Shown here: in pieces, positions 22,779 through 44,710 of the stretch
Layout: the number at the start of each line of letters is the position of its first letter
Position numbering within the stretch: the stretch's first letter is position 1
From: Metaphire vulgaris
Taxonomy: Eukaryota > Annelida > Clitellata > Crassiclitellata > Megascolecidae
Reading direction: 5' to 3'
NCBI GenBank assembly: GCA_018105865.1
Contig: CM030836.1
Span: 20,807,943-20,871,942, forward strand
DNA: 64,000 nucleotides
The notes under the pieces: generated by a model
What the model saw: the letters and a program-made list of their open reading frames with translations, nothing else
What the model was told of the DNA's origin: nothing
Databases searched by the model: none
Position numbers and translations under genes: made by a program

Positions 22779-25126
22779 GATTCACTCCGTACAGATCATA
22801 CCTGCGAACATAGAAATAGCTGCTTAGTGCTTACCTATAGGCCTATATGGTGTAATGCCTAGTCATCTCTCCAAGCGTAGGCCTAAGGACTAAATCGCGA
22901 GTATAGGCCTAATGCGCTATGAAAAAAAAACTCCAAATTATTTTGCAGGCACTTTAAATGATTCAACAGACTCAATAAATTATGACTTTTGCCTAATCTG
23001 CCGAATTGTAGGCCTATACACAGGCCTACAAGTATGATAGGCCTAACTTCGCCTAAGATTTTTTCAGTCGCTCGAAATGTGACTTTCTGCCATGAAACAT
23101 AGGTCTTTGATCGGCGCTGGGGGAGGGGGGCAGATAGGGCAAGGGGGAATTCTATTATAAAGGTGTCGCCCATTGTCAAACGCATGCCTGATTTTTTACT
23201 TGTGTATTTTTAGAGAATGCTGTAACGGTCAACGGCCTAACGGTAATGGCCCAACAGTTTCAGATTTTGATGCATAGGATCATCGGTACTTTTAGTCGAT
23301 ACAAATTTTCGGCGGATATTCTAGGGCCTAAGTCTCCGTTCAGACGTTCCATGCCTATCAAAGTCCTGCCCTTAATGTGCTGCCAAACAGACCAACAGAC
23401 TAGCTGGGCAAATGGCGTCGCCGTTAGGACTTATAGGCACTAGTTCTGTTCGTGTGAAACCAACTATAGGCCTACTGGGACGCCAACACGTTGAGGTCTG
23501 CGATTGCATCTACACTGTAAATACACGGAAAAATAATTCAACTCACCAGATTCCGCAAAGACGCTTTCTTAAGTGCTTCTAATGATCTGATTAAACGACG
23601 CAACACATTGGCGAATGAGCTCCTTTAACGCGCATCGTCGTTTGATCAGACCTGACCTCATCTAAATCCATTGGAATTCCTACTCTGCGCTTATGCCTCG
23701 CCTCGCTGTGTGTTGTCGTCCTCATGACGGTCGTAATCAACACACGGGCCCTAGAGAGGCCAAGTGTGTGTTTTGTGAGCCACGGACGGCGTCGCTTTTT
23801 GTCGACGAGATTTATGGTTGCTGCGTTGTGTCCCGTAGGTTAACCTGTCGAGCCGTTTCAATTGTTAGCAGCGTTTCGGCAGTAGTAGTAGTACCCTAAA
23901 ACACACACACGCGTAGCCTCGTGAACCAAAGCTTGGTTCGCTGTGTAGACGTAGGCCCTAGCTACATTTCAATGCTGGGATTTCGGTTTCAAAAGACGCC
24001 CGGGTCAGTATGTCAGGCGCTCGTACCGCCGCAATTTTAGTCAGAAGCCGGGTTTCCTATAGGCTACAATTAAGTGGAGGCGGTGACAATAATAATATTT
24101 ATTATGTGAACTTCTATAGCGTCATTTTAGTAATGCACTTGGTACCAGTCGATGGTTGGCTCCTTGATCTTAATAATCATAATCCAACATTGTCAAATCC
24201 AATAAGTTAGGTCAGATTTTCCGGCCCCGCTTATGACGGAGAGGCAATAGAGAACAGGTACTGTACTGGTATACTATGATATGCACTGCTGCTGTTGTCA
24301 GGGTTATTTCTAGGATTGTGAATTTAGGGGAGGGGGTTGTCGGTAAAATGTGGGGGGTGTTCGGGGCCTATTTAGAGCATATACCATTCTTAGATTAGGA
24401 AATTTTTTTGGGGGGGGTGTCGGTCTCAAATGGAGGGGGATGTTATGGGGTGTAAAAATATCCCTGGCTGTTGTTTAAACTTCATAGTCATGGCTGGGCG
24501 CATTACTTAAAAGGTAACTAGCTATAGTTGCTAGTTACTGAACCACAAATTAACATGTTATGCTACTAGCCACTTTTTGATATTAAATTGCAACTATCGG
24601 GTGGTGGTTACTAGTTACTCATAACCAAATGGTAGGCAATGTTGAATACTAGAATCAAATGCAAAACATCCAACAACTTTGATTAAAATGATACACACTG
24701 TATTATGAGACTACACTTGAAGTCACAATCAAGAATAACACTCTGGGAACTGATAAAATTTAGCAACCCAGTGTACGGAAACAAGTTAACGGATATGTAA
24801 CAAACCGAGACAAAAACGAAGAGTATCTAGAAATGATAAAAATCAGGTGTAAAAATCTAAAAACATCGCTTAGCTTTTTACTTAACACCAAAAAAAAACA
24901 ACAGTAAAACCAGCACACCTCTTGACTACCAAATGTCGAATACAAGCACAATTATTAAAATCAACTGATAGCCTTGAAAAAAATGATAATTTCAAAGTAT
25001 TCTACTCATTCATCAGCAGTATTACTTTCACCACCTCCCTTAATAAACCCATCCAAAACCCAGTTAGCCATTTAACATCAAAAACAAGCTGCAGTATTTT
25101 TTTTACAACTGCATTTTACTTTGTTC

Positions 25127-25306
25127 CAGTGGCGGCTCTAGGATTTGGCAAGTGGGGGGGCCGTTGGGGGGGCAACTTCTAATCATGGAGGGCCAACCAT
25201 GTGTTGTTTAATGTATTTAGCATTAAGTATAGGGTCCCAACTGAGGGGGCAGGCAGTCAATAGGGGGGCACGGACCCCCCTGGCCCCCCCGGTGGAGCCG
25301 CCACTG
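25127..25306. mobile_element. 180-bp hAT-type MITE with intact target duplication
   Basis: Termini are CAGTGGCGGCTC and its exact inverse GAGCCGCCACTG. The 8-bp sequence CTTTGTTC flanks both ends (25119-25126 and 25307-25314). An 8-bp duplication with CAG-type termini is characteristic of the hAT superfamily. The interior is G/C-run rich and non-coding. It is closely related to 40108-40303 in opposite orientation. Confidence 0.9.
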
Positions 25307-26768
25307 CTTTGTTCTCTCAAAGTATCTGAGGTCAAATATTCTGATGAAACAGATAATGAAAACTGTAGCAAAATTATAAAAATTAGGTCCACACTCTCAT
25401 ATCGAAATAAAATTTATGGTATCATACTTCATCAATCAATCACTCAATCAATCCATAATTGACAATCTACACAAAAGTATATCACAATGATAAAATTATA
25501 ATGGTCACTAAGTCAATTATAAACGTAATTACCTAACATTCTTGACAATCAGTATTCACTAAAGGTTAGCACAGATCTCTTGATAAGTAAGAAAGTTAAA
25601 ACAGAGTAAATGGTAAATGGATAAGGTATTACCTCCGACAACCCACAAGTGTTAACCAAGACACAAGCCTATCTATGGTCAACCTTATTTTGATGCAAAT
25701 AAACAATTCTATGAAATTAGTTCAACCTAAAGTTCCCACTGTCAATTTACCAAGTAGTTAAAATGCATGCAGTAACGGATAAATAAACTAAGAGCAACTG
25801 AAGAAAACCGAATGTCACACGCAAAAATACCAACTACATAAACTCAAACTACTTTTTCTATCAAACCCTAAACACGGATTCGACATCCAAGAACCAAAAA
25901 TCCTGTACGACACAACAACAATCACTGTTCCAACAAATAACAATAATGCAAATACCTAGGCTAACAAGAACGTCGGTGGTAAAGGACTAAACTGATTGCT
26001 GATAGCTACTAACAAACAACACATTGGAACTACACACAACACTACTGGTGCAGCTTCTGACAAGAATAAAAATTAATTAGAAATTACAATTAATAGAATT
26101 CATCAAATAATAGAACAAAAACGTCCAGAGAGCCATTACACTCATCACTCCATATCACTTCATCTCAATAATGAACAGATCTAAACTAGAAATGGCCAAA
26201 TAGCTGCAAAAGTTACAGTTCAAAGCACAGTGTATTTAACTAAACAACCAAATATGATGAATTTGCTTTACCCAAATGATTTTGATATTCTATGCTGAAT
26301 TTAGTAGTTCACACAAACCCGATGAATACTAAATTTGAGCATAATTATCAGAGGAATAACCATAAATTTTAAAATAACAACAAAAAGTTGATAAAATCAG
26401 ACACAGCATTAATAGACGAAGCGTCCGAACAAGAGTTTACAGACAGAAATTCCAAAAACATTCAGCATTCAGTCAACATTCAGTTACATTCACAAATGCT
26501 TCAGAGCAAAGTAAATTGCATGTGGCATTATAACTTTACAGAGTGATCTTGGTACAACCTGACTTAACTCGAATACTTCTGAATATGCAAACCATCAAGA
26601 TGGCGCTAATGGAAAAAATCACTTATGAACAGTCATTTCATTTGAGAATACAGACAGGTTGTCTAGTTTTATCAGAATTATTCAGAGAAAACCAAAAATC
26701 CTGCATTAAAATATTATCTGTTCATAATAACACTTCAACATCTGCAGATTGCTACAACCACACAACCC

Positions 26769-26849
26769 TTAACCCCTTAACCGTGTATTTAACTGTAACT
26801 CAATGTAAAATGGATGGATATATCTGTGACGCCCAGGTTAAGGGGTTAA
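26769..26849. mobile_element. TTAA-flanked near-palindrome, copy 2
   Basis: Starts TTAACCCCTTAACCGTG and ends GGTTAAGGGGTTAA, with the core ACTCAATGTAAAATGGATGG. Same orientation as 3706-3785 and very similar to it. Confidence 0.75.
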
Positions 26850-27582
26850 TAACATTTACTGATAAAACCAAAGACGTCACCAACAAAAGACTGTAGAAAA
26901 ACACCAACACCCTGTATTTTTCCTGCATACTAGAAAACATTTCAGTCTAAAAATTCAGATCTCAACATCTTCTAAATTACAAACAGGTCATAAGGAAACA
27001 CCACTTCACAAACTCTTTGGCAGCAAAAAAACCCCAGACAAATGAAATAGCTGACAAAATCCCATCAATAAATGTGATGTGTCATGATTGTGACGAAGTC
27101 ATAGAGCCATTTAAGGGACAACAACATTAATTACCTCTGTTTAAAGTCACACATCATGACTGCGCTCCACAAATTGCATTACAAAAATTATTTGCCCAAT
27201 TTGAAGACAGTTCACAAACCAACAGGCTTCAGATCTTATCTTTTACATAACCGGTCAAACATTTTCTCACTAAAATACACTGTGATCAAAAAAACAACTC
27301 AACAAAATCCAGCATCACAACATAATAAATAAATTGACAAGCAATTCAGAAACTGAGCAGCACTCAAGAACACCATCTAAGACCAACGTCAAACATACAA
27401 TATCAAAGAAAGAGTTTGTACTGAATGCCTTAAAATTACTAAACTCTGCAAACAAAGCCACAATGTTTTAGCAGAGCATATCTTTTGAAGCATTATCAGC
27501 AAAAGAAAATATAAAATTATTTCATAAAATACACAATGGCATACAGTACATGCAGTCACACACACACACACACGTGTGTGTG

Positions 27583-27618
<36 letters not shown>

Positions 27619-28245
27619 TATATATATGTATATATATATATATAAGTATTTAAGCACAAGCATAAACTTGGATGAAAAAGTGGGGGACCCCAACCCTATA
27701 TCCTTCCCCTTCCTAGCCAGGCATCTCAAGTGGGAGGCTCAAATCTTGCGGCCTAATATAAGTTTACGCCTAGGCGTATATGTATGTATTTATATACATA
27801 TTATATTATATATAGGCAGCCATTTTAAATAATATGAACGGATAAACATATAGCAACAGTTACATACAGGAATACTACAAAAAATACAACATGCCAGAAA
27901 ATGATACTTATTCTACTTAATGTAATTTGGCAAAGCCAGTTAATCAACAACACTTGCTCCGATAAGGTCCACGGATCAAAGCGCTCAAATTTATGACAAA
28001 AAAGAATTTCCATTTCCAAGTAGAATCTCCATGCAAAGACACAAACTACGGAACTGAAACTACGTTTAAACAGCAAAGAAAACATCAGGCGGTAACACCC
28101 AGTACAACGACGGCAACAACAACCGCCGCCACCTGGTGACGAGTCAGCAGAACGGCTTCAACCGCAGTCTATCATTCCTGCGGTTTCCTTCGTCCGACGA
28201 CCATTTCGGGCTTGTGGTCATATGACTGGTTACCTGGTCGCCTGG

Positions 28246-38996
<10,751 letters not shown>

Positions 38997-39829
38997 CCCG
39001 CTGCCTTAGTGTGGCTTCAACAAGTCGAAATCAAAGCCGAATCAAACGATCTGTCTAAGAATTTTCGCGAATTTTTCATAAAAATCCAGTATTTTCATCT
39101 TTCTCCACTGTTATGATCACGTGACATAAAGACACCACGAACTACAAAATTTATGTGGCGCTTAATTTTTCAAAGGCAAAACCTTGAGGGACGCCACAAG
39201 AAAGATCGATGGGAGATGTATAACGTTGTTGTCTCGTTATACAAATTTTGATTGAAAGTTTTCAACCGACCCCAACCCCCGTCTTTGATTTCGTGGGAGA
39301 TCGGTCTTAATATAATATAATATAATATAACAAGGTTTAAAGTGGTTCAGTAGGCCCCTTCACTGCTAGACTCGAATCCTGGAAGTTATTTGCTTGCTCT
39401 GCGCGAGTTCGTCGTGCTGCCCAGCTGCCCCCATCCACCGAGACACTAGACACCCCAATGTCAGAGGCGCACCGAAGGGCGGGGGATATATATATACCCC
39501 CATCAGTATATATATATATATAACATATATATAAATATATATATATTATATTATTTATATTATATTATATATATTATATCATATACAATATATACCTCCA
39601 AATTTATAACCTCGCCCCTCCGATCAAATTCTGGCTACGCCCCTGTCAAATGTGATATCATAGCAAAAATTATATACAGGCCCCCTGCAGCCCTATAGAA
39701 TCCTGCATACCTGTCCGCACAGGTGTGTTATCTGAATCGATTAGCTGTTATCAGCGTCGTTGAATCTTCAGCAAAGGAGTTGATAACAACGCTGAGACGA
39801 CGCTTAATGGTCAGAATAGTATTTCAAAG
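38997..39829. promoter_or_regulatory. Shared upstream region of protein kinase D and the claudin-like gene
   Basis: The two start codons face away from each other across 833 bases, so both 5' UTRs and promoters should lie here, possibly as a bidirectional promoter. A TA-rich satellite (about 39487-39590) occupies the middle. It is bracketed by CAGAGGCGCACC and GGCTACGCCCCTG, which look like degenerate hAT-type termini. No specific promoter element is identifiable by eye. Confidence 0.45.
39487..39590. repeat. TA-rich satellite
   Basis: ATATAT/TATTATAT-type sequence of about 100 bases between the protein kinase D and claudin-like start codons. Confidence 0.85.
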
Positions 39830-40772
39830 ATGGCGTCCGCTCCTTACGAGAAAAAGACTTTGTTCGCGAAGATCTCTCTCTTCCTTCTTTCCGTCCTCGG
39901 TGTGTTCCTCATCGTTGCCTACGCCGCTCCCTTCTGGACGACCACTCCCGACGGATACGCCGGACTCTGGATCGCCTGCGGAGGGGGGCCGGACTGCTAC
40001 GAGCGCTGGAATCAGTGGATTGTCGGTCAGTCCATGCATGGATTTTTATGGTAGTTCTTCTGTGTATAGATAATATCAATATAGAAGCCTAGTATAGCAC
40101 TGTATAGCAGTGGCGGCTCCACCGGGGGGCCCGTGCCCCCCTATTGAGTGTCTGGGTCCCCCAGTGCCCCCCCCAGTTGGGACCCTATACTTAATGCTAC
40201 ATACATTAAACAACAAATGGTTGGTCCCCCATGATTAGAAGTTGCCACCCCAACGGCCACCCCAACGGCCCTCCCCACTTGCCAAATCCTAGAGCCGCCA
40301 CTGCTGTATAGGTAATATTATCATGCCTACTAAGAGAAGTACTAGAAGGAAAGATGAAAGGGAAAGCTCAGAAAGGGCGGCCAAGGACATCGCATCCGAT
40401 GCTGGAGTGGATGTTCGACACTACGGCAAAAAACAAGTTCTCAGCCCTGAAGATAAAAGCTCAAGATAGAGAGGAATGGCGACGATGGAGTATGAAACCT
40501 GCCTTTGGACAGAACACCTGAAGAAGAAGAAGAAGAAGAATAATAAGACTTATGCACCTAATATTATTAGAACTTGACTTTACAGTATTTTGCGTTCTTG
40601 ACATTCGATGTTTACAGGGTGGGTGAGGGCGGTTCAGGTGATGTTGTCTTTGTCTCTCGTCTGCTGGACGTTCTCTGTGTTTTCGCTTTGTCTCTATCTG
40701 TTCTTCACGAGATTCCAGGAGGACAGAAGACTGATCTTTTTCTCTGCAACCAACATCTTCATCAGCGGTTAG

Positions 40773-40826
<54 letters not shown>

Positions 40827-41733
40827 ATATACAACAACCTGTGTGTGTGTGTATATATATATATATATAGATACAAACAGACCTTTGCCCGGCTAAGTTT
40901 AATCACCCTGGCAATATAAACTATTTTACAAATACAAAGATTAAGCACAGTTAAGAATAAGCAGCTATAATGTACACAAATGGTAATGCTTTAAAGTGCT
41001 GAAATAATTTTAAAGTTTTAACATTACTTCACTTTAAATTACCAGAGCTTTATATTGAGGAGGCCAAACAGAAGGTTGACGTCTAAGTTTAATCTCAAAC
41101 CAATATCTAAACCAATATTACAAATACATTATGACATGTGGCGTTAGAAGTTTTAGATTAGATTAGATTACACTGTAAGGCTGTATTCAATAATGTACAC
41201 AAATGGTAATTCGAGATTAAAATGCTGAAATAATTTTAAAGTTTTAACATTCAAACCTAACATCACTTCGTAACTGTTAATTTATTTACAAATTACCAGA
41301 GCGGTCTATAGGCTGTTAACGGATCTGCCTGTCGTGGCAGTGGTGAGATAACGACAGAAACAACCCAGTTTTACAAGTTCAAGATTATCATCATCATCAT
41401 CATCATCGAAATAATCATTTTCTTTATTAGTCTTTACGATCACCTAAAATGGGTTTAAGTCTGTTCTCAAAAGGTTAAAGTGAATTCGACGAGTTCTATT
41501 GAAAGCCTTGCTGTGATAGCTATTGTCTGCTGCTGCGTCTGTTGTGTGTAGGTTTCTTTACCGTCCTCTGCGTGATCACGTGGGCAGCCGGTCAACACTA
41601 CGGTAGCGGCGAGATCCTCAATTGGGCGTACGTGATGGCGTGCTTCGTGGCCTTGAATTCGTTCCTCGCCTTCTTCTTTCTCTTCAAGGAACTCCAATAC
41701 CAGGGATACAAGAAAGTGGCGGAATTCACTTAA
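39830..41733 (+). CDS. Claudin/PMP22-like four-transmembrane protein
   Basis: Three in-phase exons (39830-40025, 40618-40767, 41552-41733) encode 175 aa. There are four hydrophobic segments: residues ~15-33 (ISLFLLSVLGVFLIVAYAA), ~75-97, ~105-130 and ~145-165. The first extracellular loop has FWTTT, then GLWIAC and a second Cys (GGGPDCY), which is the W-GLW-C-C signature of the claudin/PMP22/EMP superfamily. The C-terminus ends KKVAEFT. The family supplies tight- or septate-junction proteins and other membrane adaptors; I cannot say which subfamily. No separate signal peptide is expected, since the first membrane segment serves. The ATG is the first in frame, in an AAGATGG context. A hAT MITE and LINE debris lie in intron 1, and a (TA)n run starts just after exon 2. 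It is head-to-head with protein kinase D. Confidence 0.88.
40108..40303. mobile_element. 196-bp hAT-type MITE with intact target duplication
   Basis: Same termini as 25127-25306 (CAGTGGCGGCTC / GAGCCGCCACTG). It is flanked by the 8-bp repeat CTGTATAG (40100-40107 and 40304-40311). It is in intron 1 of the claudin-like gene and inverted relative to the other intact copy. Confidence 0.9.
40322..40545 (+). mobile_element. LINE 3'-end fragment
   Basis: Reads LLREVLEGKMKGKAQKGRPR, then LEWMFDT, then AQDREEWRRW and a stop, followed by a (GAA)n tail. The GRPR...DREEW pattern is the usual C-terminal end of LINE polymerases, and the simple-repeat tail marks a 5'-truncated insertion. Confidence 0.75.
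40772..40822. repeat. (TA)n microsatellite directly after claudin-like exon 2
   Basis: The run starts four bases after the 40768-40769 GT donor. Length changes here could affect use of that splice site. Confidence 0.9.
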
Positions 41734-42465
41734 TTCAAGTGTACAACGAGAGTGCTGCTGAACTGAATAGATTGCAACATTTCTAGCGTTTTATGTTTTA
41801 TATGTTTTTTGTAATTCTGTGGCTGTTCTATGAGAACTGAAAAGGTGATTTTATGCAGCGCAAGTTTAGTAAACTGGTATGGCGAAATTATGGCTTGGCA
41901 TAAAATGAAATGTAAAGACTAAAAAGCTGTAACAACCTAGCCTCACTGCCATTTGGATGTTGACGACTATTGCCTGGCTTATCATTTACCTTTCCCATAG
42001 CTATTTCAAGAAAAGCTGAGCGCCTAAGAATAAGCAGCTACTGTTGTGCTGCTTTCCATGAGATTTTACTTACTTTAGAACTGTTCAAATTTCAAATCTT
42101 TGCAAACATTCTGTGGATTAGACTACAGTGTAGTGGAATTTACAAATTTACCGTAAATTTCAAATTCCTGTGCCTACGAGTCTACGACGCTACTGCGCTG
42201 GACTGGAGAAGTTTATTATTTTAATAACTAATAATAACTTTTTATATCATGGATTATATCTGTGTGCTCTCATTCGGTTTGAATTTAATTTTGTCTTTAT
42301 AATAATATTAATATATCAATGTATTCATGCTTTTGTAATTTTGCCGAATTTATGTACAGAAAAACTACAATCATCCATGCTTTGGATATAAGATATAACA
42401 AGATTCCGAGATTGTTTTATTTACAGTGTATGTTACATCATGTCATGATGTCCATGGACTAGTAA

Positions 42466-42507
<42 letters not shown>

Positions 42508-42995
42508 CAGCAGCAGCAAAAAGTACTAAAGCCGCCTACGGCGGACTCAAAGGTATTCCCGAGAATTGGGCCTATTGATTGAAAACCTCATTTCTGGAAT
42601 AAAAAGGTTTATTATGTGTATATATATATAATATTTAATTACACTACCTAGTTAATGCTACTTATCGCAGCATTAGTATGAGCATTCCAAAGATTGCCAT
42701 ATTTAAGTATTATAGACTATGCAAGTATTACTTTAAATTAACCATACAATATTGTAAGACTATCCAAGAGACTGCCTTACTTACATTAATTAATACATAT
42801 GTACTTCAATATCCTAATTAGATTATGACATTCAGCGTTTAACCATTTTAATATCCCTGAAATAATCAGAAACTAGATAAAATTTAGGACACATTCACAG
42901 AGGTTCTTGCATATGTCTTCTGAATACTTTAATTGTACTTGAAACACTGTAGGCCTACTTAAGCCTGTCTGTAGGCTATCTGGAACATTTTAATT

Positions 42996-43230
42996 TTTGA
43001 CATGGTGAACCACTCGATACTCATTCACTGGCTCGAAAACTGGTTTGGCATTACCGGTGTTGCACTAAATTGGTTCAAGTCTTATTTTCAAAATTGTACA
43101 CAATCATTGTGTGTGACTGCATTTCAGAATCTAGGAAGCTTGATTATGGTGTCCCATAAGGCTCTGTTCTAGGACCTCTTCTTTTTACACTCTACACTGC
43201 CCCTCTCAGTCACCTTCTCACCATGCAAAA
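42996..43230 (+). mobile_element. Degenerate LINE reverse-transcriptase fragment
   Basis: The plus strand reads FDMVNHSILIHWLENWFGITGVALNWFKSYF. After a frame change it reads LDYGVP*GSVLGPLLFTLYTAPLS. These match the conserved D-x-V-H-x-LL and GVPQGSVLGPLLF motifs of CR1/L2/jockey-type reverse transcriptases. The in-frame stop and frame changes show it is dead. Confidence 0.8.
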
Positions 43231-43465
43231 TGCTGTTTATCATCAGACTTAAAACACATCTATTCCTGTAATTTCCTGTCAGCATATCCGCCTTAACCTG
43301 GAATCTGAAAGTACAGACTAACCTCTGGATTACAACCTCGATTCACCACAGACAAGATCACGACTACGATTATTTACTGAAGCGACCATCGACTGATGTT
43401 GATGTTCTACTACAATGGTGCTAAAGAAGTCTACTACTACTACTACTACTACTGATGCTGTCAGA

Positions 43466-43693
43466 TCATCGTCTTCTGGGCCTTCCCTGACGGCATGTTC
43501 CCTCCATTGTGCTCTCCAATGCAACGTTCAGAATTCTCTTCTCTTCCATGCAACTGATGTGACCAAACATCTGAAGCACCTTTTGTTTGATCATGGTATT
43601 CACATCGCTGTCAATCCTGATTCTGCTCTGTACTTCTTTATCGGTGATTTTCATTCCCCACCATATCTTTGGAAGCCGTCTGTATAGCATCAC
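43466..43693 (-). mobile_element. LINE polymerase C-terminal fragment
   Basis: The minus strand reads RLPKIWWGMKITDKEVQSRI, then VLQMFGHISCMEEKRI and EGTCRQGRPRRR. This is the typical WxxxITNxEV...LxxFGHxxRM...GRPR tail of LINE polymerases. It is in opposite orientation to the fragment at 42996-43230, so they are separate insertions. Confidence 0.8.
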
Positions 43694-44710
43694 ATTAGTT
43701 TTAAAATTTTACTTGTCAAATTGTCCAGGGGGGCCCGTCCCTCTCATGCTCACAGCCTCATCGCGGCGAGAGGGTGAACAGCTAGTCAGTTCTCTTGAGG
43801 CTGTCCTGTATAGCTATCATTATTATAATCAGCATTTGCAATGGCAATAGAAATCCTATGATGCTATGACCGATTGCTACATGGATCTGATTGTCAACAT
43901 GAATGTGAATTGTTCAATTTTAGTCTCAGTTGGAACATTTGCAGAGTAAAGATGGCATTCAATATTAATTATCATGGTAATATGAAAGCAAATGTGAAAT
44001 GAGAAATTCGGCATTAGGAACAAATGTTAAGGCTGCAAATTCAAAAAATTGTGGAATTTCTAAATCAACCATTAAATAAAGTAATGCAAAAATAAAAGGT
44101 TGAGGTCATAGTAAAAAGGCAAACAGGGTAACAACAGAATAACCGTCTTCATTTTATGTAAAGCTGCAATAAGCCGAACTTCAATGGATAATAATAACCT
44201 AACAATTTATGTCTAGTCCAATGCATAGGCCATCAAAGTGTCACTGCACACAGTTGCACCTACAAATATCACTTCATTTCAAATCCGGTTTCTTAATTTA
44301 AAATTCTACATTGGAATTGATTTCAGCATAATTAAAATTCAACAGAAGAAGGAATAACAACAAAACATTCTACAAAATAGAAACATTCTACGGCAGAACA
44401 GAAGACGGGAACCGGACAAAATTACGCTCGACTTTTCAAAACACAAGGAAGCATAATTATCTCCGGAAAAAACCCAACAACAATCAGAAAGAACAAAGAC
44501 AAAGCACAACTTGAAACGGCTTAAAAGTCAGAACCAGCTGTACAACATCGGAACTAGACGGAGTTCATCAGTTTCACATCGACATTCTTCGCAGGCAACA
44601 TCACGATCATATCGACAAAATTACGCCAGCTTACAGAGAGAAATTCACACTCATTCGTCACCCCCTGTTGCCCCTAAAGCGAAGAGCGGAATTCGGCGAT
44701 CTTAACGCTC

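Larger units (their letters stand above)
20569..28245. other. Gene-poor, repeat-rich intergenic region
   Basis: 7.7 kb with no exon I can support on either strand. Contents: a Harbinger-type element (20645-21089), many TAGGCCTA words (21220-23470), a hAT-like element end near 22038, a truncated hAT MITE (22700-22778), an intact hAT MITE (25127-25306), a TTAA palindrome (26769-26849) and a (TATG)n/(TA)n tract (about 27570-27645). The right end is the 3' flank of protein kinase D. Confidence 0.65.
41734..44710. other. Intergenic region between convergent claudin-like and cullin-5 genes
   Basis: The claudin-like 3' UTR lies at the left; a possible polyadenylation signal AATAAA is at 42598-42603. 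A (TAG)n run is at 42461-42518. LINE debris follows (42996-43230 plus, 43466-43693 minus). The cullin-5 3' UTR should extend left from 44711. Confidence 0.65.

Noticed and set aside
23693..24210. Short plus-strand frames in the 20.6-28.2 kb spacer
   Set aside because: Short, unspliced, without domains; the surroundings are repeat-derived.
44511..44705. 64-codon plus-strand Ser/Arg-rich frame ending just before the cullin-5 stop
   Set aside because: It lies in the expected cullin-5 3' UTR, has no supporting upstream exon and no recognised domain.
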